Positions 12,452-18,848 of a stretch of DNA of 18,848 nt are shown here, piece after piece. The DNA comes from JADLEX01 sp964586775. GTDB taxonomy: Bacteria > Lernaellota > Lernaellaia > JACKCT01. The notes beneath the pieces are model-generated. The model had not been told where the DNA came from and searched no databases. It worked only from the letters and a program-made list of their open reading frames with translations. Position 1 is the stretch's first letter, and each line of letters opens with the position of its first letter. The stretch spans positions 1 to 18,848 of the forward strand of contig CAZPJD010000261.1 of NCBI GenBank assembly GCA_964586775.1. Reading direction: 5' to 3'. The position numbers and the translations under genes were made by a program.

Positions 12452-14482
12452 TCACATCGCCGCGGCCAGCTCCGTGCCCTGGCGGATGGCGCGCTTGGCG
12501 TCGAGTTCCGCCGCCACGTCCGCCCCGCCGATCAGATGCACGCGCACGCCGGACTTTTCGAGCGCGTCGAACAGGTCGCGGCGCGGTTCCTGGCCCGCGC
12601 AGACGATCACGTTATCCACGGCCAAAAGGCGCGACTTGCCGTCGACCTCGATGTGCAGGCCGTCGTCGTCCACGCGCACGTAGGTCACGCCCGCCAGCAT
12701 GTGCACGCCACGGCGCTTGAGCTCCGTGCGGTGGATCCAGCCCGTCGTCTTGCCCAGTCCCTCGCCGACCTTGGTGGCCTTGCGCTGGCACAGCCAGATC
12801 TCGCGGGCCGACGGCAGCGGCGCGCCGGACTCGTCGGGCAGCAGGCCACCGGGCGCTGCGATGTCGCGATCGACGCCCCAGCGCGCGAGGAATTCGCCCT
12901 CGTCGCCCGCGTGCGCCAGATACTCCGCCACGTCGTGGCCGATGCCGCCCGCGCCCATGATCGCCACGCGCTTGCCGACGGGCTTTTTGTCGCGCAGCAC
13001 GTCGAGATAGCCGAGCACCATGCGGTGATCGAGACCGGGAAGCTCCACGTTGCGCGGGGTGACGCCGGTGGCGAGCACGACGTCGTCGTAACCGCCGGCG
13101 GCCAGTTCGTCGGGCCGCGCGCGGTGGCCGAGGCGCACCGTCACGTCGAATTTCTTTAGCATTCGGTCGAAGTAGCGCATCGTCTCGTGGAACTCGTCCT
13201 TGCCGGGCACGCGCACCGCGAGGTTGAGCTGGCCGCCGATGCGATCGTCGGCCTCGTAGAGCGTGACCGCGTGACCGCGCTCGGCGGCGGTCGCGGCGAA
13301 GGCGAGCCCCGCGGGCCCCGCGCCCACGACGGCGATCTTCTTTCGCGCGGCGGCGGGCGAGATGACGAGCTCGGTCTCGTGACACGCGCGCGGGTTCACC
13401 AGACAGCTCGCGATCTTCAACTCGAAGATGTGGTCGAGGCACGCCTGATTGCACGCGACGCACGTGTTGATCTCGTCGGCGCGACCGGCGGCGGCCTTGG
13501 CGACGAAATCCGCGTCGGCGAGCAGCGGACGCGCCATCGACACCATGTCGGCGTGGCCCTCGGCGATTACGCGCTCGGCGTCGGCGGGATTGTTGATGCG
13601 GTTCGTGGCGACGAGGGGGATCTTCACCTCGCCGCGCATTTTTTTTGTCACCCAGGTGTATGCGAGGCGCGGGACCTTCATGGCGATGGTCGGCACGCGG
13701 GCCTCGTGCCACCCGATGCCGGTGTTGATGATCGTCGCCCCCGCGGCCTCGACCTCTTTCGCGAGACGCACCACCTCGCGCCACTCGCTGCCGCCCTCGA
13801 CCAGATCGAGCATCGAGAGGCGGAAGACGATGATGAAGTCCGGGCCCACGCGTTCGCGGGTGCGTCGGACGACCTCGACCGGCATGCGGATGCGCCCGGC
13901 GAAATCGCCGCCCCATTCGTCGTTGCGCCGGTTGGTGCGCGCCGCGATGAACTCGTTGAGCAGATAGCCCTCGGACGCCATGATCTCGACGCCGTCGTAA
14001 CCCGCGCTGCGCGCGAGGGCGGCGCAGGCCGCGTAGTCGTCGATGGTCTTCACGATCTGCTCGTGCGTCAGCTCGTGCGGCGTGAAGAAGTTGATGGGCG
14101 CCTTGACGGGTGACGGGGCGACGCTCTGCGGATGAAAGCCGTAGCGGCCCGTGTGCAGAATCTGCAAGGCGATCTTGCCGCCGGGGTCGTGCACCGCACG
14201 CGTGATGGCGACGTGGCGGTCGGCCTCCTCGCGGTTCGTGAGCTTCGCCGCGCCGGGGTAACCGCAGCCCTCGTCGTTGGGCGCGAATCCGCCGGTGACG
14301 ATGAGCCCGACGCCGCCCGCCGCGCGCTCGGCGAAGTACGCCGCCATGCGTGCGAAGCCCTCCGGCGCTTCCTCGAGGCCCGTGTGCATCGAGCCCATCA
14401 GCACCCGGTTACGCAGGGTGGTGAAGCCCAGGTCGAGCGGTTCGAGCAGGTGCGGGTAGAGCGGATGTCGGGCGTCGATCAT
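12452..14482 (-). CDS. fadH: NADPH-dependent 2,4-dienoyl-CoA reductase
   Basis: The 676-residue product matches E. coli FadH in length and layout. An old-yellow-enzyme barrel binding FMN covers about 1-340, followed by a 4Fe-4S cluster, then FAD- and NADPH-binding domains. The catalytic Tyr is Y173 (EGYLLNEF) and the catalytic His is H259 (GIGWHEARVPT). The cluster ligands are C341, C344, C348 and C360 in CVACNQACLDH and its continuation. VVGAGPAGLA (385-394) is the FAD motif. The enzyme reduces 2,4-dienoyl-CoA intermediates so that unsaturated fatty acids can complete beta-oxidation. Some relatives reduce other enals or enones. GAGGA sits 5 nt before the ATG. It lies 85 nt beyond a barrel-protein gene, behind that gene's terminator, so it probably has its own weak promoter that I could not identify. 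Confidence 0.95.
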   Translation of the reverse strand: MIDARHPLYPHLLEPLDLGFTTLRNRVLMGSMHTGLEEAPEGFARMAAYFAERAAGGVGLIVTGGFAPNDEGCGYPGAAKLTNREEADRHVAITRAVHDPGGKIALQILHTGRYGFHPQSVAPSPVKAPINFFTPHELTHEQIVKTIDDYAACAALARSAGYDGVEIMASEGYLLNEFIAARTNRRNDEWGGDFAGRIRMPVEVVRRTRERVGPDFIIVFRLSMLDLVEGGSEWREVVRLAKEVEAAGATIINTGIGWHEARVPTIAMKVPRLAYTWVTKKMRGEVKIPLVATNRINNPADAERVIAEGHADMVSMARPLLADADFVAKAAAGRADEINTCVACNQACLDHIFELKIASCLVNPRACHETELVISPAAARKKIAVVGAGPAGLAFAATAAERGHAVTLYEADDRIGGQLNLAVRVPGKDEFHETMRYFDRMLKKFDVTVRLGHRARPDELAAGGYDDVVLATGVTPRNVELPGLDHRMVLGYLDVLRDKKPVGKRVAIMGAGGIGHDVAEYLAHAGDEGEFLARWGVDRDIAAPGGLLPDESGAPLPSAREIWLCQRKATKVGEGLGKTTGWIHRTELKRRGVHMLAGVTYVRVDDDGLHIEVDGKSRLLAVDNVIVCAGQEPRRDLFDALEKSGVRVHLIGGADVAAELDAKRAIRQGTELAAAM

Positions 14483-14518
14483 CTAGGTCCTCGCGAAACG
14501 GTGCGCTACGAGATCACG

Positions 14519-14543
14519 AAAAAGGGCGCGGTTTCCCGCGCCC
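14519..14543 (-). terminator. Rho-independent terminator of the barrel-protein gene
   Basis: On the minus strand GGGCGCGG (14543-14536) pairs with CCGCGCCC (14531-14524) around a GAAA tetraloop, followed at once by five T (14523-14519). It lies about 25 nt after the barrel-protein stop codon. This is a textbook intrinsic terminator and separates that gene from fadH. Confidence 0.88.
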
Positions 14544-14567
14544 CGTGGGTCTTGCGAATGGTGGGGA

Positions 14568-15275
14568 CTAGAACATGTAGCCGAACTTGAGCTGCCAATT
14601 CATCGGCATGCGGGTCAGCGTGACGGTGGTGTCGTGATCCTGGCTGAACTTCGTGAACTCGCCCGAGAACTCCTCGGCGAGCATGTAGTCGACGCGCAGG
14701 CCCGTGCCCACGACGAAGTGCGACGACACGAAGTAGTCGACGCCCAGCGCGCCGGCGGCGGAGAACGCCATGGCGTCGAGGTCGCGACCGAAGCCGGTGA
14801 ACTTCTCGAAATGCGCCGCGCCGCCCGCCTGCACGTAAACGCGGGCCGGAGAGTCGAGCAGGTAGACGCCGACGAGGCCGCCCACGCGCGAATCGATCAG
14901 CCGGAAGTCGAGTTCCGTTTCGTCGCGCGGGATGTCGCCGTCGAGGCCCGTGCCGTCGAAGATGTCGCGGTCGGACTTGTACAGATAGACGTGGTGCGCG
15001 CCCTCGAGCGTCACCGTGAAGGGGCTCGAGGTGATGTAGGTGAGCGCGAGCCCCAGACCCGCGGTCTGGTTGATGCGAAACGTATCTTCGATGGTGTCGG
15101 TGGCGTTGCCCCGGTCGTCTTCCCACTCGAAATCGGACTGGATGTCGAAGACGTGGATCTCCGGCACGAGCCACAGCACCACTCCCGAACTCTTCGGATC
15201 GCCGTCGGCGAACGCGCTCCCCGCGACGAGCAGCACGGCCAGTGCGACGACCCACACGCGAATCAGGACCTTCAT
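14568..15275 (-). CDS. outer-membrane beta-barrel protein
   Basis: The 235-residue product begins with a Sec signal peptide (MKVLIRVWVVALAVLLVAGS, cleavage likely after AFA at 21-23). The rest alternates short strands and polar turns, for example LGLALTYITSSPFTVTLEGAHHVYLY, ARVYVQAGGAAHF and FVVGTGLRVDYML. It ends in QLKFGYMF, with the C-terminal Phe used by the BAM machinery. The size suggests an eight- to ten-strand barrel similar to OmpA/OmpW-type or opacity-like proteins; no specific function is evident. GAGGG lies about 7 nt before the ATG. The gene has its own promoter with an overlapping palindrome and a terminator downstream, so it is a single-gene unit. Confidence 0.85.
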   Translation of the reverse strand: MKVLIRVWVVALAVLLVAGSAFADGDPKSSGVVLWLVPEIHVFDIQSDFEWEDDRGNATDTIEDTFRINQTAGLGLALTYITSSPFTVTLEGAHHVYLYKSDRDIFDGTGLDGDIPRDETELDFRLIDSRVGGLVGVYLLDSPARVYVQAGGAAHFEKFTGFGRDLDAMAFSAAGALGVDYFVSSHFVVGTGLRVDYMLAEEFSGEFTKFSQDHDTTVTLTRMPMNWQLKFGYMF

Positions 15276-15317
15276 ACCGTTACCCTCAATGGTTTTGGGA
15301 CGGACCCCGGGGAGCGC

Positions 15318-15330
15318 AAGTTGTCAACTT
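15318..15330. promoter_or_regulatory. palindrome over the -10/start region, possible operator
   Basis: AAGTTG (15318-15323) and CAACTT (15325-15330) are exact reverse complements around one T. The element overlaps the -10 box and the predicted start of the barrel-protein transcript. Outer CCCCGGGG (15305-15312) and CCCCGGG (15342-15348) extend the dyad imperfectly. Confidence 0.45.
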
Positions 15331-15356
15331 GTAGCCGCGCGCCCCGGGATTGTCAA
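15328..15356 (-). promoter_or_regulatory. sigma-70 promoter of the barrel-protein gene
   Basis: On the minus strand a perfect TTGACA -35 box (15351-15356) is followed after exactly 17 nt by TACAAG (15328-15333). Transcription would start near 15321, giving a leader of about 45 nt. The -35 sequence recurs as TTGACA at 15322-15327, right at the start point. Confidence 0.6.
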
Positions 15357-15566
15357 GAAAACGCCCGTATTCGCGGCTGACCGAAAAACCCGTTTTTAGG
15401 CCGATTTGGCCGGGGTTGCGGGCGCAGGAGGTCTTCGCGGGGGATGGGACGACGGAAACGGTGAACGTTGCGCCTGCGCGATGGACGCGAGCGAGCGGAC
15501 TGCGACGGCGCGCGTGACGACGATCGACGACCGTGGGCTATGCGACCCCGGTCATTGCGTACCGCG

Positions 15567-15645
15567 TCCCTCGAATAGGGGTGACATCCCAAATCTCCCC
15601 ATTTACGCCGTTACGAATTCGAGGGAAAATTGGCGACTGTCCCTC
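15567..15645. repeat. palindromic repeat-like patch (possible REP-type element)
   Basis: TCCCTCGAAT (15567-15576) and ATTCGAGGGA (15617-15626) form an exact 10-bp inverted repeat. The second arm also pairs with TCCCTC at 15640-15645, and GGGGTGACATCCC at 15578-15590 is another partial dyad. Motifs of the GGGAAAATTGG...CTGTCCC kind recall repeats mobilised by Y1-type (RAYT) transposases. Only one copy is in the window, so the repeat nature is an inference. Confidence 0.4.
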
Positions 15646-15658
15646 ATCCGGAGACCCA

Positions 15659-16039
15659 ATGGACATCGATGACGCAAAGCGGTTCTGCGACGCATGGCTG
15701 CCGGCATGGACCGGCAATCGGCCCGAGGCGCTGCTCGAGTTCTACGCCGACGAGGCGGTGTATCGCGATCCCGCCCGGTCCAAGGGATTGCGTGGACGCA
15801 CCGCTCTGGAAACGTATTTCGGCAAGCTGCTCGCCGCGAATCCCGCGTGGGTTTGGCGCGCGGTGAAGATCATGCCGACGACGGGCGGCTTCACGCTCAA
15901 GTGGGAGGCGCGAATCCCCACGCCGAAAGGCGAGTTGGTGGAGCAGGGCCTCGACATCGTCGAGATCGCAAGCGGACGCATCACGCGCAATGAGGTCTAC
16001 TTCGACCGCGCCGCGCTGATCGCCGCCATGGCGGTGTGA
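15659..16039 (+). CDS. SnoaL-like / NTF2-fold protein
   Basis: The 126-residue product has the SnoaL-like pattern. It has an N-terminal helix (DAKRFCDAWLPAWTGNRPEA), then LLEFYADEAVYRDPA with the conserved Asp after the first strand, GLRGRTALETYFGKLLAANP, and three C-terminal strands ending in GRITRNEVYFDRAALI. The fold is a small cone-shaped alpha+beta barrel used by polyketide cyclases, steroid isomerases and many unassigned proteins. No substrate can be named. GGAG sits 6 nt before the ATG. An in-frame upstream extension of 42 residues was rejected because it translates the palindromic patch. The gene stands alone, 96 nt before the toxin-antitoxin pair. Confidence 0.85.
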   Translation: MDIDDAKRFCDAWLPAWTGNRPEALLEFYADEAVYRDPARSKGLRGRTALETYFGKLLAANPAWVWRAVKIMPTTGGFTLKWEARIPTPKGELVEQGLDIVEIASGRITRNEVYFDRAALIAAMAV

Positions 16040-16079
16040 GGCGGTTCGCATTGAACCGAGCGAAGAAACTCACGCCGGC

Positions 16080-16108
16080 TTGCTAACGCGAGGCGCGAAC
16101 CCTACACT
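16080..16108 (+). promoter_or_regulatory. putative sigma-70 promoter of the toxin-antitoxin pair
   Basis: TTGCTA (16080-16085) and TACACT (16103-16108) are 17 nt apart. Transcription would begin near 16115, about 21 nt before the antitoxin ATG. Confidence 0.6.
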
Positions 16109-16135
16109 CGTTTCAGATCATCGAGGATCGCCGAG

Positions 16136-16372
16136 ATGGGCACGGATTTTCAGCTCGAATCCCTTGTGGACGGACTGACAGAGGACGACAAACGCCTTCT
16201 CGGTCAGATCGCCCGTTTGCTCGCCGATCGCCGAGTCGGCGGCGGCGGGACGGTCGCGAGCGACGATGACCACTGGAACTATGAAGCGCTTCACGCCCTT
16301 TTCCGCGATGCCGACCATCCTGACGAAATCGACTACGCCCTGTCCGACGCCCGCGAAGTTTTCCACCGATGA
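16136..16372 (+). CDS. putative antitoxin of a PemK/MazF-type pair
   Basis: The 78-residue acidic product has a helical first part (LTEDDKRLLGQIARLLADRR, residues about 14-33), a Gly-rich hinge (VGGGG), and a second helical acidic part ending in SDAREVFHR. It shows no AbrB/MazE, RHH or helix-turn-helix pattern that I recognise. The antitoxin call rests on position: its TGA overlaps the ATG of the toxin gene (ATGA), the usual tight coupling. It has its own promoter. A weak AGGA lies about 9 nt before the ATG. By analogy it would bind and neutralise the toxin through its C-terminal half. Confidence 0.72.
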   Translation: MGTDFQLESLVDGLTEDDKRLLGQIARLLADRRVGGGGTVASDDDHWNYEALHALFRDADHPDEIDYALSDAREVFHR

Positions 16373-16713
16373 TCGAGGGCGAGATCTGCCTCGTGCCGTT
16401 TCCGACGGCGGAAGCCAAGGCGGGCAAACATCGTCCCATCCTGATTCTCGCCCGCGTCCCGGGACCATTTCGCGACTACGTGGCCTGCATGATCTCGTCA
16501 CGGATTCATCAGCGGATTGATGGATTCGACATCCTCATTCATCCGGATGACGACGGATTTCCCCAAACAGGTCTTAAGGTCGCGTCACTGGTTCGCCTCG
16601 GTCGTCTGGCAACGCTCAACGAGTCGGTTTTCGTCGGATCCCTAGGTCACGTATCGGCCGATGTTCTTGTGACCGCACATCGAAATCTCAGGGAGTTGTT
16701 CGCCAACGAATGA
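16369..16713 (+). CDS. PemK/MazF-family mRNA interferase toxin
   Basis: The 114-residue product has the family's first strands and loop, GEICLVPFPTAEAKAGKHRP, with the conserved Arg-Pro at residues 22-23. ILILARVPG follows, then CMISSR, where the family has a Ser/Thr before the second strand, and GLKVASLVRLGRLATLN near 68-84. These match the SH3-like barrel of PemK/MazF endoribonucleases, which cleave mRNA at short sites to arrest growth. The length is normal (about 110). The start overlaps the antitoxin stop. The gene converges on the hydrolase lipoprotein with 9 nt between the stop codons, and no terminator is seen there. Confidence 0.88.
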   Translation: MIEGEICLVPFPTAEAKAGKHRPILILARVPGPFRDYVACMISSRIHQRIDGFDILIHPDDDGFPQTGLKVASLVRLGRLATLNESVFVGSLGHVSADVLVTAHRNLRELFANE

Positions 16714-16722
16714 CAAACCGTC

Positions 16723-18417
16723 TCACGGCCTCACGCGCCACATCGGCGCGAGCTGCACGGGTCGGATCGCCGTTGGTGAAGACTTCGCCTCGTCGTTTTC
16801 CCACAGGTCGGCGGTGTCGAACATGTACTCGGCGAGGCCCGGCACCCCCGCGAAATCCGTCGGCGCGGTCTGGGCGATGCACGAATCGTCAGGCCGCGTG
16901 AGCGGATCGCGCACGAAGTCGACGAACACCTGCATCCCGCACGTCGGCTCCCCGCCGTACTCGCCGATCCACGAATCACTCATCACGCCGTGCGCCGAAT
17001 ACGGGAATTGCATCCAGTAGTGGTGCTCGCCTTCGAGCGACGTGGGCAGGGCCGTCGCGACCTCGAGCGGTGTCGCGCCGTCGAGATCGCCCTGGAGCAT
17101 CAGCACGGGCATATCGGTCGTCGGCATCTCGCGCGCTTGGGGTTCGTCGTAGCGCGGCCACATTTGGAACAACTCGTATTCCTCGATCGTCGGCATGGAA
17201 CCGAACATCATCCCGGACAGCATCTCGTCGGTGAAATCCTGCATGTCCACGCCGTCCCAGGCCGGATCGGGGTATTGATCGGACATGCCGACGTGCGTTC
17301 CGAGGACCTGCGAGAACCATCCGCCGGTGATGCCGAGCAGGTCGCCGTTTCCGTTGAAGGGGTTGTAGAACATGTAAACGATCGCCTCCATGTCGGCGAA
17401 ATCGCAGCGATCGAGGCGATAGATGAGCGCGGGCGCGGCGGCGTTGTAAGGGCTGTACCACGCGAGCCAGCCGAGCAGGTACGAGAGCGTGTAGCGGTCG
17501 ATCCGCAGGTCGGCGCAGTGGCCGTCCTCCAGTTTGTCGTAGAGCGCGGACAGCGTCGCCCACGGGTCGTCGCCGAGCTTTTCGGCGCAGAATTCGTCAG
17601 CGCCGCACAGGTCCATCAGGCGTTTGCCGTTGGCGTCATAGCTCGAATAGAAATCGCGCACCGAATTGGCCGACGAATGAATCGCATCGACCACCGCGCC
17701 GGTCACCTGATCGGGGTGCAGCAGCAGGTAGCGCTGGACGAAGTAGGTGCCGTAAGAACCGCCCCATACGAAAACGTCCTGCCCTTCCACGTGCGTCGCG
17801 TCGATAAACCCCGCCAGATCGTGGGCCGCGTTGCGCGTGGAATAGGCGTCCAACTCGTCGCCGAGGTTTGCGCCCAGCCAATCGACGCACCCCTCCCATT
17901 CGGCCATGTTCGCGATGTACGCGCCGCCCTCACTGTCCTCGGCCTCCTCGTCGGGGCACGCGAGCGGGCTGGAGTAGCCGACGCCGCGGTGGTCGATCGT
18001 GTAGAGGTCGAACTCGGGCAGCACCTCGCGCAACGTTTGCATCATCGGCGCGAAGGTCATCATCCCCGACGCACCGGGACCGCCCTGAATCAGCCAGATC
18101 TGCCCCGCTGCGGTGCTCTTGCCCCCCGAAGCCTTGGCGTCCGCGAGCCAGCGCTTGGCCGCGACATCGATCGTGCGTTCGTCCTCGGGATTCTCCCAAA
18201 AGAGCGGTACCTGCGCCGTGCCGCACTCGGCCAGGCCGTCGTCCGCGTCCTCCTCCAGCGAGCAGGGTTGCCACTCGATCTCGGGGACGAACGGCTCGTC
18301 GTCGTCCGCGTCGTCGGCGGACTCCGATTCGCCGCCGCCATCGTCACCGTCCTCGCACCCCAACCCGCAAAACGCGAACGCAAAAATCGCCGCCGCCAAG
18401 ACCCATCGCATATCCAT
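16723..18417 (-). CDS. alpha/beta-hydrolase lipoprotein, S33 peptidase (tripeptidyl aminopeptidase-like)
   Basis: The 564-residue product has a lipoprotein signal ending at Cys21 (CGLGC) with Glu next, then an acidic Asp/Glu/Gly/Ser linker to about residue 42. The hydrolase core follows: LIQGGPGASG (109-118, the HGGPG-type oxyanion loop), DHRGVGYSS (142-150), nucleophile Ser221 in WGGSYGTY, an inserted helical cap at about 250-430, an acidic residue at D444/D446 in QGDLDGATP, and His476 in YSAHGVM. This is the order of the S33 prolyl/tripeptidyl aminopeptidases, with a TAP-like C-terminal domain. The substrate is probably a short peptide end, but esterases share this fold. Ten or more Cys in the mature part suggest disulfides. 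GGGGGA sits about 6 nt before the ATG. A TTGACG at 18486-18491 on the minus strand is a possible -35, without a good -10. Confidence 0.88.
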   Translation of the reverse strand: MDMRWVLAAAIFAFAFCGLGCEDGDDGGGESESADDADDDEPFVPEIEWQPCSLEEDADDGLAECGTAQVPLFWENPEDERTIDVAAKRWLADAKASGGKSTAAGQIWLIQGGPGASGMMTFAPMMQTLREVLPEFDLYTIDHRGVGYSSPLACPDEEAEDSEGGAYIANMAEWEGCVDWLGANLGDELDAYSTRNAAHDLAGFIDATHVEGQDVFVWGGSYGTYFVQRYLLLHPDQVTGAVVDAIHSSANSVRDFYSSYDANGKRLMDLCGADEFCAEKLGDDPWATLSALYDKLEDGHCADLRIDRYTLSYLLGWLAWYSPYNAAAPALIYRLDRCDFADMEAIVYMFYNPFNGNGDLLGITGGWFSQVLGTHVGMSDQYPDPAWDGVDMQDFTDEMLSGMMFGSMPTIEEYELFQMWPRYDEPQAREMPTTDMPVLMLQGDLDGATPLEVATALPTSLEGEHHYWMQFPYSAHGVMSDSWIGEYGGEPTCGMQVFVDFVRDPLTRPDDSCIAQTAPTDFAGVPGLAEYMFDTADLWENDEAKSSPTAIRPVQLAPMWRVRP

Positions 18418-18685
18418 CGAAATCCCCCGTTCCGTCGCGTGACGGCCCGATCATGGGTCCGATATTCCATACTCCGTAGCGGTCACGTCAAGTTATTTCT
18501 GGTTCGTGTGTTTCGACCGCTCCTCGGGCTCCGCGAAAGCGCGAAAATTGTGATTTCTCCGCCCGTTCCGCGCGTTTGGGATTGCGGAATGCCCGGCAAA
18601 CGCCGAAGGAACCCTTACGAACCGGCGAGTTTCGGGGCGTTGGGGTGTGGTGTGCGTCACGGGCCTGCGTCCTGGAACCGGGTTT
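18418..18685. other. intergenic region between hydrolase and transposase fragment
   Basis: No gene is supported here. A nested hairpin (CGCCG/CGGCG enclosing AAGG/CCTT) lies at 18601-18625. The boundary of the insertion element whose transposase ends at 18686 should fall in this stretch, but I could not identify its terminal repeat. Confidence 0.4.
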
Positions 18686-18847
18686 TCACGACGCGCGTCG
18701 GGATTCGCAGTAGTCTTCGAGTCGTCCGGAGAGCATGGCGCAACGCAGGGCGATGATGTCGTTGGCGCCGCGAACGGACCATTCCATTCCGGATTGCTTG
18801 AGGCGCTGTCCGATGACGGTTTTGCATCCGGCCTCGACGACGCCGGA
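18686..18847 (-). CDS. transposase C-terminal fragment (ISKra4-like), runs off right edge
   Basis: The minus strand gives 53 residues in frame from the window edge to the TGA at 18686-18688. They read GVVEAGCKTVIGQRLKQSG, then MEWSVRGANDIIALRC, then a short tail LSGRLEDYCESRRAS. The block of a Glu, a Cys-Lys pair, QRLKQSGMxW and a final LRC is the C-terminal catalytic end of DDE transposases that I associate with the ISKra4 family. The Glu of VVEAGCK would be the last acidic catalytic residue. The rest of the gene is beyond the right edge. Whether the element is intact cannot be judged. Confidence 0.7.
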   Translation of the reverse strand, partial: SGVVEAGCKTVIGQRLKQSGMEWSVRGANDIIALRCAMLSGRLEDYCESRRAS

Positions 18848-18848
18848 G

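Larger units (their letters stand above)
15276..15658. other. intergenic region between barrel-protein and SnoaL-like genes
   Basis: This 383-bp divergent intergenic region holds the barrel-protein promoter and operator-like dyad near 15302-15356. There is a short AAAAAC/GTTTTT dyad at about 15384-15397, a GC-rich stretch without clear signals to about 15540, and a palindromic patch at 15567-15645. Open frames crossing it on either strand have poor composition and no ribosome binding site and were not called. Confidence 0.55.

Noticed and set aside
15533..15658. 42-residue extension of the SnoaL-like protein
   Set aside because: The domain starts right after the ATG at 15659, which has a good GGAG site; the extension is repeat-derived sequence.
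15406..15672. Plus-strand open frame of 88 codons upstream of the SnoaL-like gene
   Set aside because: TTG start with no ribosome binding site, translates the palindromic patch, and overlaps the SnoaL start in another frame.
16990..18756. Plus-strand open frame of 588 codons opposite the S33 hydrolase
   Set aside because: Shadow of the hydrolase; Arg/Val/His-rich composition with no domain pattern.

Overview
The window is high-GC bacterial chromosome from what looks like a free-living Gram-negative. Supporting signs are lipoboxes, an outer-membrane beta-barrel protein ending in Phe, a PlsB-type acyltransferase and a chemoreceptor. Several lipoproteins carry a run of Asp/Glu straight after the lipid-bearing Cys, a style I associate with environmental deltaproteobacterial or Myxococcota-like lineages. 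That placement is an inference and is weak. I saw no rRNA, tRNA or CRISPR array. The only mobile-element trace is the C-terminal end of a transposase running off the right edge.

Left part, minus strand (1-6299). A chemoreceptor N-terminal half (1-996) runs off the left edge. Next is a two-gene metal-efflux operon: a CsoR/RcnR-family repressor (2249-2524) and a His-rich CDF transporter (1217-2236). Its promoter, ribosome binding site and start codon lie in or beside a perfect 11-bp-arm palindrome. Upstream is a three-gene run: dihydrolipoyl dehydrogenase (4875-6299), a neutral-ceramidase-like lipoprotein (3352-4869) and a second lipoprotein (2598-3329). The gaps are 5 and 22 nt, behind a good sigma-70-type promoter.

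Centre, plus strand (6442-12444). A lipoprotein made of 27-residue Cys/Asp repeats is followed by about 330 bp of non-coding DNA full of inverted repeats. Then comes a likely glycerolipid run: PlsB-like acyltransferase (7697-9319, probably leaderless), an overlapping GpsA-like protein whose catalytic residues are replaced (9306-10376), a DUF2442 protein (10407-10757) and an App1-like HAD phosphatase (10843-11823). A small Cys-rich lipoprotein ends this part.

Right part. FadH 2,4-dienoyl-CoA reductase (12452-14482, minus) and an outer-membrane beta-barrel protein (14568-15275, minus) are separated by a clear intrinsic terminator. The barrel gene has a consensus-like promoter overlapped by a palindrome. 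A repeat-like palindromic patch precedes a SnoaL-like gene (15659-16039, plus). A toxin-antitoxin pair with a PemK/MazF toxin and an unrecognised antitoxin (16136-16713, plus) converges on an S33-family alpha/beta-hydrolase lipoprotein (16723-18417, minus). A transposase fragment closes the window.

The best candidates for something undescribed are the PlsB / degenerate-GpsA / HAD run, the 27-residue repeat lipoprotein, and the toxin with its unfamiliar antitoxin. All functional calls come from motifs read by eye; no database search was possible.
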